DNA of 64,000 bases from Mucilaginibacter sp. UR6-1 (GCF_020880975.1 NZ_JAJIWP010000002.1:806001-870000), one strand, 5' to 3'. Positions 17,698 to 26,118 are shown, numbered from the stretch's first letter. Program-made: numbers and translations. The notes: a model not told the origin generated them from the sequence alone.

Positions 17698-17771
17698 GCG
17701 CCTATAGCTCAGTTGGTTAGAGTAGAAGACTCATAATCTTTTGGTCCCTGGTTCGAGCCCAGGTGGGCGCA
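17698..17771 (+). tRNA. tRNA with anticodon CAT (Met, or Ile with modified C34)
   Basis: A full cloverleaf can be drawn: acceptor GCGCCTA with TGGGCGC, D stem GCTC/GAGT, anticodon stem GAAGA/TCTTT with loop CTCATAA, T stem CCTGG/CCAGG and loop TTCGAGC, discriminator A. The anticodon is CAT. The mismatch-free acceptor suggests elongator Met or Ile2 rather than initiator. The 3' half is the likely integration site of the adjoining island. Confidence 0.95.
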
Positions 17772-19287
17772 CCCAAGTGGGCAAGGCTGATTTATCAGTA
17801 CTTGCCCTTCTTTTTTTATCCCGTAACCAACTGGAAATCATATATATAGCCTCCGCAACTTCATTGGTTCTGGCGGTTCGATGTTGCTCTCCGTCAAAAT
17901 GCATTTTTTCGGGGTACATCGAACCGGCAATAGCTCTTTTGGTTTCATTATCAGCTACTTGATACAAATCATGGATACTGGCGATAGTCTCAACAGCTTT
18001 GGGAAGCAGTATGTCAATTCTTAAAGGATTTTCCCCCTGTTCGGTTATTTTCGCCTCCAATTTATTCAGGATCACTTGTGTCTCCTTTTTGATCAATCCG
18101 TAATCTTCAGGGTCGATCTTACCGGTCAGCATCAACTCCCTTGCTTTTCGCAGCCTATCATTCTGTTCGTCGATCTCACGCAACACATTCTTACGGTCAT
18201 CTTTTACCCCGTTTGTTTCCTGTTCCATTATATCGACCAGTACCTTTGTAACCAGCTTGGTCATTTCCGGAGCGAGCGCAAATTTTTTAAGCCCCTTTAC
18301 AAAAGCCACATTCACATTATCAGCTTTATAGCGGCATCCGCACTGGCTGGAACAATGATAATAGTAGTAATACTGGTTCCTGCCTTTTGATGCACTTCCA
18401 GTCAGTAGCCTTGAACAGCGGGAACACAACAGGAAACCACGTAAAGGCAATTCTTCAGGGGACATTATCTTGATACCTGGCTTTCTTTTCCTTCCGTCCA
18501 ATGCGTCTTGCACATCATTAAAAAGCTTTTCGGTTATCAACGGCTCATGCTGCCCCTTTACCAGGTAACTATCTTCATTCTTATATTTTGGAATAGTGAT
18601 CATACCATAGTAAACAGGATTGCGTATAGCGATCAAAAAGTTATTCTTTCCACACGTAAGACCTCGTTGCCGGGCGACCTTCCAAATTTGTTCTGTCGAG
18701 AATTCGCCTGTGGCCAGCTTTTCAAAACACCATTTCAATATATCGCTTTGAGGAGATTTTAAACCAATGTATTTGCGTCCGTTTTCTGCGGTCTTGTTTA
18801 CGTAACCCACGGGCGCAGAAGCCATCCAGCGGCCTTCTTTCCTTGCCCGGCGCATCCCATGAAAAACGTTCAGCGCCCTGCGGTCATTTTCTACCTCCGG
18901 TGCCGCTAAATAAATAGCCAGCATCATTTTGTTTTCAGGAATACTCAGGTCTAAAGGCTGTTCAATGGCCTGTGGTTCTACACCCAAAGCATTCAAAATG
19001 TTCATCATTTGATAGGCATCACCCGCATTTCGGCTGAACCTGTCCCACTTGGTGAAAAGGATCAGATCAATATGCCGTCCCTTAGTCTTTTTCAATTTAA
19101 CAAGCAGTGCCTGCCATTGCGGACGCTGGAATGTCTTTGCGGAATGGTCTTCGTAAATGACCTTCCGGACGTTGATTTTGTTGATCTCGCAGTATCTGCG
19201 TAATACTTCTTCCTGGCTGCGCTGTGAATAGCCTTTATCGGCCTGCTCGTCGGTACTTACCCTAATGTATAGATCGGCTGTTTTCAT
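17731..19287 (-). CDS. Large serine recombinase (site-specific integrase)
   Basis: The 518-residue protein begins with a resolvase domain: catalytic Ser in YIRVSTDEQ (Ser11), and FTKWDRFSRNAGDAY. A recombinase domain follows, then a zinc ribbon (CSRCSRLL, then CSSQCGC, about 287-320) and a long coiled coil (about 365-430). It should cut and join attP and attB through a Ser-DNA link. The last 14 or so residues (WVRPPGLEPGTKRL) are read from the antisense strand of the tRNA, so the native C-terminus was probably changed by integration. Its start overlaps the next small gene by 4 bases. Confidence 0.93.
   Translation of the reverse strand: MKTADLYIRVSTDEQADKGYSQRSQEEVLRRYCEINKINVRKVIYEDHSAKTFQRPQWQALLVKLKKTKGRHIDLILFTKWDRFSRNAGDAYQMMNILNALGVEPQAIEQPLDLSIPENKMMLAIYLAAPEVENDRRALNVFHGMRRARKEGRWMASAPVGYVNKTAENGRKYIGLKSPQSDILKWCFEKLATGEFSTEQIWKVARQRGLTCGKNNFLIAIRNPVYYGMITIPKYKNEDSYLVKGQHEPLITEKLFNDVQDALDGRKRKPGIKIMSPEELPLRGFLLCSRCSRLLTGSASKGRNQYYYYYHCSSQCGCRYKADNVNVAFVKGLKKFALAPEMTKLVTKVLVDIMEQETNGVKDDRKNVLREIDEQNDRLRKARELMLTGKIDPEDYGLIKKETQVILNKLEAKITEQGENPLRIDILLPKAVETIASIHDLYQVADNETKRAIAGSMYPEKMHFDGEQHRTARTNEVAEAIYMISSWLRDKKRRASTDKSALPTWVRPPGLEPGTKRL
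17758..17772 (+). other. Candidate attL in the tRNA 3' end
   Basis: This 15-base segment at the tRNA 3' end matches 40958-40972 at 14 of 15 positions. It also lies inside the antisense 3' end of the serine recombinase frame, as expected if attP overlapped that gene. Confidence 0.5.
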
Positions 19288-19520
19288 GTCTTACTGTTCC
19301 TTTCCCGTGTCTTAATTGATCTCATCCGCTTAGCTGATGGCTTAATGTTATTATCAGTGCTGTTTTTAACTAACTGATTAACAGTTAATTTACCTAAAAA
19401 ATATAACAAATCCAAGATTTCTTCGGCTTCTTTTTCATTAATTTCCAAGCCTTCATCGGCTAACATCTTGATGGCTTGTGCGGTCGTGACCGACCTTTTG
19501 ATGGAAGAATCGCTCCCCAT
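19284..19520 (-). CDS. Small protein coupled to the recombinase
   Basis: A 78-residue, highly charged protein with two helices (AQAIKMLADEGLEINEKEAE and AEEILDLLYFLGKLTVNQLV) and a basic tail. Its stop overlaps the recombinase start by 4 bases, so translational coupling is likely. Small partners in this position are common beside Bacteroidota serine recombinases; a role as directionality or accessory factor is only a guess. Confidence 0.7.
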   Translation of the reverse strand: MGSDSSIKRSVTTAQAIKMLADEGLEINEKEAEEILDLLYFLGKLTVNQLVKNSTDNNIKPSAKRMRSIKTRERNSKT

Positions 19521-20245
19521 GTCATGGCAGTATTAAGTTCCGTCTGATCGGTATCACCTGGTTCCGGTATATATTAGATGGAGGGTGCCCCGACGATATG
19601 AAAGGCAGGGTACATGGCGGTGTTAACCGGCACGTCCAATGCCCTGTAATGGTCGGTAAGCACCAAGGGGGCCGATGCAGGGATAGGCCTTTTAGCCTGG
19701 TGGCCGGTACGCTCCGGCTGTGGAGGAACGGGACGGTTGCCAGCTCCCGAACCTTATGCACCATCAGGTCAGGCGCGCCACACGTTGCCATTACGCCGCT
19801 TAAACAGCCCGGAAGCAAAAAGGCGGGAAATGGTCAAGGGTGGTGCTCCATTAAAACAAATAAAATCGCACCATTTATAGACCCTTGACGGTTTTCCGGC
19901 TTTGCTAACTTTTTGCCAGCGGTGACCTGCAAGATAATATGGAGGTTGGACTATTGTTATAACCGTAGCTTGTAAAATATAACTGTGACTTATAGGAAAT
20001 GTCACTTTTGAGCTAACCGTTGTTTGACCCATTTTATTAATTTCCCGATTTGCCGGTCAAGCCAATACTCCTGCTGCTGGTAGGTTTGTAACCGGCTATG
20101 ACAATGAGCACCACAAACAACATTTCGAATATCCCCATATAGGAAATTTATAAATCGGGCAAATATAAATACCCAAAACTTAATGCGTTCTGAAAGACAA
20201 AGTAAGGTTAAGCCGTTTTAACTCGGCAGCTTTCCAGCATTTACA
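19521..20245. other. 725-base gap with one startless frame
   Basis: No confident gene is visible. Bases 19521-20000 hold only frames of atypical composition on both strands. On the minus strand 20221-20003 is an open frame of about 73 codons downstream of the SWIM gene. Its last part looks protein-like (VVCGAHCHSR, then EYWLDRQIGKLIKWVKQRL), but there is no ATG, GTG or TTG start in frame, so it may be the remnant of a longer gene. Confidence 0.4.
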
Positions 20246-21553
20246 TTAGTTCGCTGCATTAAGGTATTGCCTACGCTCTCCCTTGAGGTATTGGTAGACG
20301 GGATAACTTATCAGCAAATCCCTTAAGAATCTAATCCTAAAAACTTCCATGTGTTCCTTCAGTATGGTGACTCTGTTTCCTTGCCCGTTCATCCAGTTAA
20401 ACAGGTCGTCGGCTTCTGCCGATGGCATGAGGTAACAGCGGTTGTCCTCATCCATCACAAATAGATTTGTCCTTTTCCTGTATTTTAATTCCATCCCCTT
20501 AACGCTTAAATGCACGGTTAGTGCAAAATGGTCGGCATGCTCCCGTAACACAAAATAGAGCTGCGGACGCAGCGGCGAAAAGGTACACGGTGTCAGGTGA
20601 GACCGTTTCAGATAATCGACCTTCCCCTTCTTGTAACGGATGCGCGGCGGCGTTGCCTCGTAGCAGTAGGCTTCGGCGATCAGTATGGGCAGCGCCCTTT
20701 CCCAAAGCAGCAAAAAGGCTTTCTTCAATGCCCTATCTTCAGAGCGTTCAGGATCATACTGCCAATATCCAAGCGGCTCGCGGAGTTGCCGCATATCCTC
20801 GGCAATCGAACGGAGTTCCAGTTGACGGTCGGTGAGCTCAATACCGTTTGCGGTGCCATCAGCCATAAGCTGCTGAAATATTGTCGTGGAGAAATTGTCC
20901 TTGCTGGTACGCAAGACCAAGGGCAGCAGCACCGGTAATTCGCAAAGATTGTTATGAAAGTCACCATACAGCAGCCCAAAGCCTAATACATCCCGTTCGC
21001 CCTTTAACAGGTTTACGGGCAAGCCTCTGTTTTTTGGCATCAAATACTGATGACCGTCCCATGTTGGCACATTCGGCTTGAACAGCTTGCCGAACTGCGG
21101 CCTTGCCTTAATGATAGCCAGCCTGTCATTTAATTCCACATGAAGGAACTTATCCTGTACCTTTTCGTTTGCATCATAGCCCGGCCAGCAATACCGCCGG
21201 AGATCCGTGCCGCCTGTCCAAACCAGGTTATACAATGCGATATAGGCATGGGCGCATAATTGCCTGTCCGGCATACCGCAGGTACAAGCTACGTGCAGGT
21301 GGTCAGGCTCAATGTGTACATGCACCTGCTGCGGTGCCTGACCTTTCAGAATTGTCGCTATGGTCAATATGCCCCGGCTATAGGCAACAGGAATAGTGCT
21401 GTTACCATAATAAAGTTCCCTTGTCCGACCGGCTTCAAAATGCTTGTTCAGCATTTCCCATGTCAGCTTTAACCGTCCCTCGTCCAGTGGTATAATGTAA
21501 AAGAACAGTTCCGGCGATATGACCTGCCCCTTGTTTTTCTTTTTAGTCAGCAT
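20246..21553 (-). CDS. SWIM zinc-finger protein
   Basis: The 435-residue protein contains a SWIM-type zinc motif, VACTCGMPDRQLCAHAY (about residues 88-104; CxC...CxH). The rest is mixed alpha/beta and unrecognised. SWIM domains bind DNA or proteins in chromatin, transposase and recombination proteins. The C-terminal half resembles proteins carried by Bacteroidota conjugative elements. Its first 11 bases overlap the 3' end of the HEPN gene, so the two form an operon. Confidence 0.75.
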   Translation of the reverse strand: MLTKKKNKGQVISPELFFYIIPLDEGRLKLTWEMLNKHFEAGRTRELYYGNSTIPVAYSRGILTIATILKGQAPQQVHVHIEPDHLHVACTCGMPDRQLCAHAYIALYNLVWTGGTDLRRYCWPGYDANEKVQDKFLHVELNDRLAIIKARPQFGKLFKPNVPTWDGHQYLMPKNRGLPVNLLKGERDVLGFGLLYGDFHNNLCELPVLLPLVLRTSKDNFSTTIFQQLMADGTANGIELTDRQLELRSIAEDMRQLREPLGYWQYDPERSEDRALKKAFLLLWERALPILIAEAYCYEATPPRIRYKKGKVDYLKRSHLTPCTFSPLRPQLYFVLREHADHFALTVHLSVKGMELKYRKRTNLFVMDEDNRCYLMPSAEADDLFNWMNGQGNRVTILKEHMEVFRIRFLRDLLISYPVYQYLKGERRQYLNAAN

Positions 21554-22466
21554 AAGGCAGAGGGTTATTGATGGCCACAGGATAAGTCATGATTGACGCT
21601 TGTTCTGCTGTTGCCCTTTCTGCATTCGCCGTGAGCTTAACAGCAGCCAGCCTTTCAGCAACACCAACAAGTTCCGTTACCCTTGCCAGTAATGCAGCAG
21701 CATCTGTTTCATTTGCCTGAAAGTCGTCCTTGTACCTGGCCTCGCCGTAGCTGTTGCGCAGCAAGGCAAAGAGACGTTTATCCTCCGGTGTGCGGCGTGG
21801 CATTGCTTCGGAAAGCTCAGCAGAAAACAGCAGGCACAGGTCAAGCAGGCGGCCGATGTTATGAATATCGGTACGGTACGCCAAATAGATCAGGATAAGC
21901 ACATTGCAGGCCTGTTCGACAGCTTGATGAAGCAGGAATACACCATTAGTGTAATATCCCTGCCGGAGGCTGAATGCAGCAGTTTCCAAAAAGCCCTTTG
22001 CCAAGGGGAAGCGTTTGCTGTACTGCCCCTGTGCCTTAACGTAGTTCGCGGCTGCATCCGGCTCAATGGATTGTCCATTCATGTTAAGCCGTAAGCCGCT
22101 TTTGGAGTAAAGCAGCGATCCATGCTGTACAACTTTGTTAAAGAACCTGCTGCCCTTACGGATAGCCAGTTTAACGGCATCGATGTCGTGAACAAGGACG
22201 GATACAGATAGCCCGGCAAAACTATTGTTTAAAAATTCCTGTACCCGATGTTCGATTGAGGCCTTAGTACCCGTTACCATCAGCAGGTAATACCTTGCTG
22301 AGCGCTTTTCACTTGCCCCGGCAAAGCAATTGGTTGTCGAACAGACCTCTTCGATGCTCCCGAAGCAAATGAGGTATAGCGGATCATAATTCTCTATGAG
22401 GGAACTAATGACCTTTTCCAGTTCCCGGTGCTGGTCGGGTGATAGAATGACTGATTGATTTTCCAT
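21543..22466 (-). CDS. Nucleotidyltransferase-like / HEPN domain protein
   Basis: In this 307-residue protein residues about 10-125 follow the fold of minimal nucleotidyltransferases (YLICFGSIEEV), but the catalytic acidic pair is not obvious. Residues about 140-270 form a HEPN helix bundle (FLLHQAVEQACNVLILIYLA, LLRNSYGEARYKDDF). Fusions of this type are found in toxin-antitoxin-like and conjugative element loci; HEPN domains often cleave RNA. It is transcribed away from the XRE-Fic pair across a 121-base divergent promoter region. Confidence 0.75.
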   Translation of the reverse strand: MENQSVILSPDQHRELEKVISSLIENYDPLYLICFGSIEEVCSTTNCFAGASEKRSARYYLLMVTGTKASIEHRVQEFLNNSFAGLSVSVLVHDIDAVKLAIRKGSRFFNKVVQHGSLLYSKSGLRLNMNGQSIEPDAAANYVKAQGQYSKRFPLAKGFLETAAFSLRQGYYTNGVFLLHQAVEQACNVLILIYLAYRTDIHNIGRLLDLCLLFSAELSEAMPRRTPEDKRLFALLRNSYGEARYKDDFQANETDAAALLARVTELVGVAERLAAVKLTANAERATAEQASIMTYPVAINNPLPYAD

Positions 22467-22514
22467 AACGCATAACTTTGAATACTCAAAGTTGGCGGTG
22501 AAGCCAGCCGTACC

Positions 22515-22564
22515 GTACCAAAAGCGCTGGTACTTTACAAAGCGGTGCTTGTTTCGTACCTTTA
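22515..22564 (+). promoter_or_regulatory. Palindrome and candidate promoter before the XRE gene
   Basis: GTACC at 22515-22519 is mirrored by GGTAC at 22529-22533, a 5-bp inverted repeat with 9-base spacing that suits a dimeric XRE repressor. TTTA (22534-22537), 19 bases, then TACCTTTA (22557-22564) approximates the Bacteroidota promoter consensus and lies 24 bases before the XRE start. The overlap suggests autoregulation. Confidence 0.4.
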
Positions 22565-22587
22565 CGCTAAGACTTTACATTTGACCT

Positions 22588-23001
22588 ATGGCAGAGACAT
22601 TACACATCGGACGCAAGATCGCAAGGATAAGAGAGCTTAAAGGCATCAAGCAGGAAGCATTGGCCATTGACCTTGGCGTATCACAGCAAACCATTTCCAA
22701 CATTGAGAAAAGTGATAAGATTGAGGAGGAAGTGTTGGAAAAAATCGCTAAAGCTTTAGGCGTACCTGCCGACGCTATAAAGAACTTCAGCGAAGAAGCC
22801 GTAATTAATATAATTTCAAGTACGTTACATCACACAAGCGGCTTAGTCAATTACAACCCTACGTTTACCTTTAATCCTATAGACAAATGGTTGGAAGTAT
22901 TAGAGGAAAACAAAAAGCTTTATAACGAAAAGGTTGAATTGCTCGAACGCCTGTTGCAAGCAGAGAAGGAAAAAAACGAACTGTTAAAAGGAAGATCTTA
23001 A
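22588..23001 (+). CDS. XRE-family transcriptional regulator
   Basis: The 137-residue protein has an N-terminal Cro/C1 helix-turn-helix (about 8-62: IGRKIARIRELKGIKQEALA, LGVSQQTISNIEKSD). It ends in a long coiled coil (about 95-135, EENKKLYNEKVELLERLLQA) that probably dimerises. It is followed after 40 bases by the Fic gene on the same strand, so it may control that gene and the divergent HEPN/SWIM pair. Confidence 0.9.
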   Translation: MAETLHIGRKIARIRELKGIKQEALAIDLGVSQQTISNIEKSDKIEEEVLEKIAKALGVPADAIKNFSEEAVINIISSTLHHTSGLVNYNPTFTFNPIDKWLEVLEENKKLYNEKVELLERLLQAEKEKNELLKGRS

Positions 23002-23041
23002 AGAAGATAACCCTTATACAAATTCGCAATTATAAAATATT

Positions 23042-23839
23042 ATGGATATTCAGGAACTCATCGAACAATACCAAAGCCTCCACCTGGAGGAGGTGATCGA
23101 TCATGAGCAGTTCAACCTGATATCCATCGATCATCACTCTACCCGCATTGAAGGTTCCACGCTTACGGAAGTGGAAGCGCAGGTACTCATCAACGAAGGG
23201 CGCACGCCCAAAGGCAAACCGCTCGACGATAGCCTGATGGTCAAAGATCATCACGAAGCTTTGCTGTTTACTTTACAGGCTATCAAATCGGGGATGAGCA
23301 TATCCAAGCGGTTTATTCAGCAGATCAACGGATTGGTGATGAAAAGTACCGGCAAGACCTACAATACGGTCTTCGGAACGATCGACTCTACCACCGGCGC
23401 TTTCCGTAAAGGCAACGTGTCAGCAGGTAACACTTATTTCCCTAATTACGATAAGGTAGATGATTTCACTACTAAACTTGTCAGCTATATCAAGGAAGGA
23501 ATGAGCCGTTCATTATCGGTTAAAGAGCAGCTTGACCTGTCTTTCGATGCGCATTATCACCTGGTCGCTATTCACCCGTTCTACGATGGCAACGGGAGGA
23601 CATCCCGGCTTTTGATGAACGCTATCCAGGCTTATTATGGATTACCGTTGGCCATCGTTTATAGCGAAAACAAGGCTGCTTATATTGAGGCTATTATCAA
23701 GACCAGGGAAACGGAGGACTTAAGTCATTTCCGTGAATTTATGCAGGCGGAATACACAAACCTGCTCAGTAGCGAGATCAGTAAGTACCAGCAAATGCAG
23801 AAACCGTCCAAAGGGCGAGGATTTACCTTTCTGTTCTAA
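23042..23839 (+). CDS. Fic family protein (AMP-transferase fold)
   Basis: The 265-residue protein has a full Fic motif, HPFYDGNGRTSRLL (about 178-191), so it should transfer AMP from ATP to a protein hydroxyl. Near the N-terminus STRIEG (about residues 38-43) matches the inhibitory helix motif (S/T)xxxE(G/N), so this is a self-inhibited (class II) Fic. The target is unknown. It sits in an XRE-Fic pair inside the island and may work in stress response or as a toxin. Confidence 0.92.
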   Translation: MDIQELIEQYQSLHLEEVIDHEQFNLISIDHHSTRIEGSTLTEVEAQVLINEGRTPKGKPLDDSLMVKDHHEALLFTLQAIKSGMSISKRFIQQINGLVMKSTGKTYNTVFGTIDSTTGAFRKGNVSAGNTYFPNYDKVDDFTTKLVSYIKEGMSRSLSVKEQLDLSFDAHYHLVAIHPFYDGNGRTSRLLMNAIQAYYGLPLAIVYSENKAAYIEAIIKTRETEDLSHFREFMQAEYTNLLSSEISKYQQMQKPSKGRGFTFLF

Positions 23840-23843
23840 AAAT

Positions 23844-24145
23844 ATGTACAAGCTATTCGTCGGCGGCTTTCCTCTCGTTCGCGACAAGCAAACGAGGAAA
23901 TGCAAGGGCTATGCCTTTGTCGAGATGCTGACGGAAAAGGCGGCGGCACATGTAGCCGCCGCCTTGGACGGCACAATAATGGAAGGCAGGGAATCAGTGT
24001 CAGGCAGGCTGTCGAAAAGACTGAACCTGTGCGTCCTGTACCGACCCACCGCCCTTACGTTACTGCAAGAGCAACCCCTAATACCGTCAGCCGACCATCC
24101 GACGAACCGGTCAAGTCTAAACGCCCACGGCGCACCCAACGATAG
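23844..24145 (+). pseudogene. Decayed RRM RNA-binding protein
   Basis: The frame begins MYKLFVGGFP (RNP2) and goes straight to RDKQTRKCKGYAFVEM (RNP1). About 25 residues that normally separate these motifs are missing. After MEGRE the frame shifts; the correct continuation (SVRQAVEKTEPVRPVPTHRP, then a basic tail ending RRTQR) is in another frame, with stop near 24145. Small RRM proteins of this kind are common in Bacteroidota. This copy has both an in-frame deletion and a frameshift. Confidence 0.65.
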
Positions 24146-24360
24146 ATCATCAAATACCCAAAAGACGGCGATATTATGAGCATCGCGAATTTTATGGCTG
24201 TCACAATCCAGGGCGGGGCTGATAAGGTAATGAAACCCGGCGTGTGAACGCGTGGTGCAATGGACTTATCTGCCCCGACCTCCCGCACGATATTTACAAC
24301 GTAGGTAGGAATTGCCCGGCCTTTCAAACTATTCAGGTACCAAATTCGATACCTAAGTTC

Positions 24361-25554
24361 TTACCGCCCTCTGCCTCGCTTGCGCTCCCTGCCATAAACT
24401 TGCTCGTCGTCCACATCGTCGCTTATTTGGATGCGATCAGGATAAGCAGCGTTATCATACTCATGATCAGCGGCAGCCCGAACAGGATGAGCAACATCCG
24501 TATTTCCCTGCGATGCTCCATTTTCAAATCGGTCAACTGCTTTTCTATCGCCAATTGCCTTTGTTCTGTCCGCGTCACGGTTTCCAGTATCTTGCCCGTT
24601 GCCTGGAACAGGTTCATCATTTCCCTTTCTGCTTCTTGCTGCGATTCTTGTTCCACCTTGCTGTTCTGCGGTATCTCCGTTGATGGCTCCCGTTCTGCGG
24701 TTTGCCTCGCTAATTGCCGCGCTGTCTCTAACTTGTTCATAGTTCAATGTTTTTAATAGTTCCGTCCATTTAAATTTGCTGCCTAACGCTTGTCCTTTGG
24801 CTTTGAAGTTTCCATAGAAATAGGTAATGCCGCTGACCCTTCCCGTCGATTGCTGGTTAAAAAGGAGAAAAATATTATTAGCCTCGCATTGCTGGACGAA
24901 GTCCTGCATGCTCAGATCCCGCTGCTTCAGGATGAGCGACAGCTTTTCCTGAAGCAGCATCTTGTCCGATGGTTCCCCACGGCGGATCGCCATTTCGATC
25001 TCGTCCTTTTTCGGCGCACGGCTGAACGTCCTGTTCGTCTGATACACCGATACCTTGCTCTTGTGTTCTATCGCTACATAGCTGCTTTGCTCTACCAATA
25101 ATAAGTTATATTCCCGTTCCAGCTTCCTGAGCAGTGCCTCGCTGCGCTTGAAGTTGTTGCTGTCTGATACGACCGACCCGTCGAAACTGATCCGGTTGAG
25201 CAAAAGGTGGATGTGCGGATGCTCCGCATCGTAATGCCGGAAGATCATGTATTGGTTATTAGTAAACCCCATGCCATCCATATACCGGTGTGCGATAGAT
25301 AACAGCTTTTCATTGTCGAGTTCGGCTGCCTCCTCAGGTGAAAAGTTCAGGCTGGTATGGTAAACGTACCTGTTCAGGCTTGGCCGCAGCATCCTGACCA
25401 ATTCCACTTCCCGCTTAATGATCTGCATATCCATAGAGGAGAAGTTAGTAGCAAGGAGTTCAGCCCGTCTCTTCGGGTCAGGACTATCCAACTTCCTTAA
25501 GTTATAGCCTAAGGCACCCATATAACTTTTACCTATCTTCTGACTGGCTATCAT
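24361..25554 (-). CDS. Relaxase / mobilisation nuclease
   Basis: In this 397-residue protein the N-terminal domain has the metal-binding HxH of relaxases in HPHIHLLLNRISFDG (about 133-147), and the likely catalytic Tyr lies among those near the N-terminus (KSYMGALGYNL). It should nick oriT and pilot the strand into a recipient, using transfer machinery supplied in trans since none is seen here. The C-terminal 120 or so residues are hydrophilic and low in complexity, and another gene is read in a different frame there. It overlaps mobC by 26 bases. Confidence 0.9.
   Translation of the reverse strand: MIASQKIGKSYMGALGYNLRKLDSPDPKRRAELLATNFSSMDMQIIKREVELVRMLRPSLNRYVYHTSLNFSPEEAAELDNEKLLSIAHRYMDGMGFTNNQYMIFRHYDAEHPHIHLLLNRISFDGSVVSDSNNFKRSEALLRKLEREYNLLLVEQSSYVAIEHKSKVSVYQTNRTFSRAPKKDEIEMAIRRGEPSDKMLLQEKLSLILKQRDLSMQDFVQQCEANNIFLLFNQQSTGRVSGITYFYGNFKAKGQALGSKFKWTELLKTLNYEQVRDSAAISEANRRTGAINGDTAEQQGGTRIAARSRKGNDEPVPGNGQDTGNRDADRTKAIGDRKAVDRFENGASQGNTDVAHPVRAAADHEYDNAAYPDRIQISDDVDDEQVYGRERKRGRGR
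24423..24740 (-). CDS. Nested small membrane protein inside the relaxase gene
   Basis: The 105-residue frame lies wholly inside the relaxase 3' region, same strand, different frame. Its product is protein-like: a charged coiled coil (about 25-80, QLAIEKQLTDLKMEHRRE) then one strong C-terminal transmembrane helix (MLLILFGLPLIMSMITLLIL). The relaxase frame over the same bases codes only for a disordered tail, which fits overprinting. It may be a mobilisation accessory protein; function is inferred from position only. Confidence 0.65.
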   Translation of the reverse strand: MNKLETARQLARQTAEREPSTEIPQNSKVEQESQQEAEREMMNLFQATGKILETVTRTEQRQLAIEKQLTDLKMEHRREIRMLLILFGLPLIMSMITLLILIASK

Positions 25555-25897
25555 GGGCTATCATAACGGTTATAAGGTTCAGGTGCCTTTCCAATCGTTG
25601 TAATATCCTGAAAAGGTCGGGCGTGATGATCCCGGTGTTGGCCTGCCGGGTAAGCTGATTGAGATTGACACCTATGCGTTTTAGTTCGGTATAGGTCAAC
25701 AGGTCTATCCTTGAAATGGGAGGTGAGGGATAACGCCCCTTTGTTATCCTTTCCCTGGCTACAACTGATGGCGGTAAGCCGCATAGCGCTGCATAGGAGT
25801 TGAGCTTGTCTAACTCCGCAAAGTTCATTTGCACGGTCAGCTTATACGACCTCTTGTCGGCTGACGAAACTTTTGGCCTTGCCATGTTCTGATGCAA
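25529..25897 (-). CDS. mobC: MobC-like relaxosome accessory protein
   Basis: The 122-residue protein resembles MobC/ribbon-helix-helix mobilisation proteins. It has a basic N-terminus, a strand-helix unit (YKLTVQMNFAELDKLNSYA, about 17-35), LPPSVVARERI and the typical ELKRIGVNLNQLTRQAN (about 71-87). Such proteins bind oriT and help the relaxase open the strand. It precedes and overlaps the relaxase by 26 bases, and a candidate oriT lies 185 bases upstream of its start. Confidence 0.88.
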   Translation of the reverse strand: MHQNMARPKVSSADKRSYKLTVQMNFAELDKLNSYAALCGLPPSVVARERITKGRYPSPPISRIDLLTYTELKRIGVNLNQLTRQANTGIITPDLFRILQRLERHLNLITVMIAHDSQSEDR

Positions 25898-26081
25898 AAA
25901 TTATGGTGAACTAAACCGTCAAGGCAATGACGGTTTCTGATAAGATGCCCTTTGCAGGACACTGCGGTAACGACTACCGCATTTATGATATATACTAAGT
26001 TAAAAAATCCAGATGGATTTTCAAAACCCCTCGGTATTTAGGTATGTGTAACGAAGTGAACTTACCCGGGCCGGGTGTCCC

Positions 26082-26118
26082 AGCAAGCCGTTTTGACCCG
26101 GTCAAAACATGGCTTGCT
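26082..26118. other. Candidate oriT palindrome
   Basis: AGCAAGCC and TTTTGACC (26082-26098) are mirrored by GGTCAAAA and GGCTTGCT (26100-26118) with a one-base centre and one small asymmetric bulge. It lies upstream of mobC in a gene-free stretch, the usual place for a transfer origin. A smaller 7-bp hairpin is at 26004-26021. No nick-site consensus is recognised, so a regulatory palindrome is an alternative. Confidence 0.45.

Noticed and set aside
19522..19888. Frames of about 96-98 codons on both strands in the gap after the recombinase
   Set aside because: Pro/Gly/Arg/Cys-rich composition, no motif, and mutual overlap on opposite strands.
23733..23843. Upstream extension of the RRM reading frame into the Fic gene
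   Set aside because: These codons are an out-of-frame shadow of the Fic C-terminus; RRM similarity begins at the ATG at 23844.
24244..24756. 170-codon plus-strand frame opposite the relaxase tail
   Set aside because: Two minus-strand frames already explain these bases better; this frame has no domain features and is Ser/Cys-rich as shadows are.
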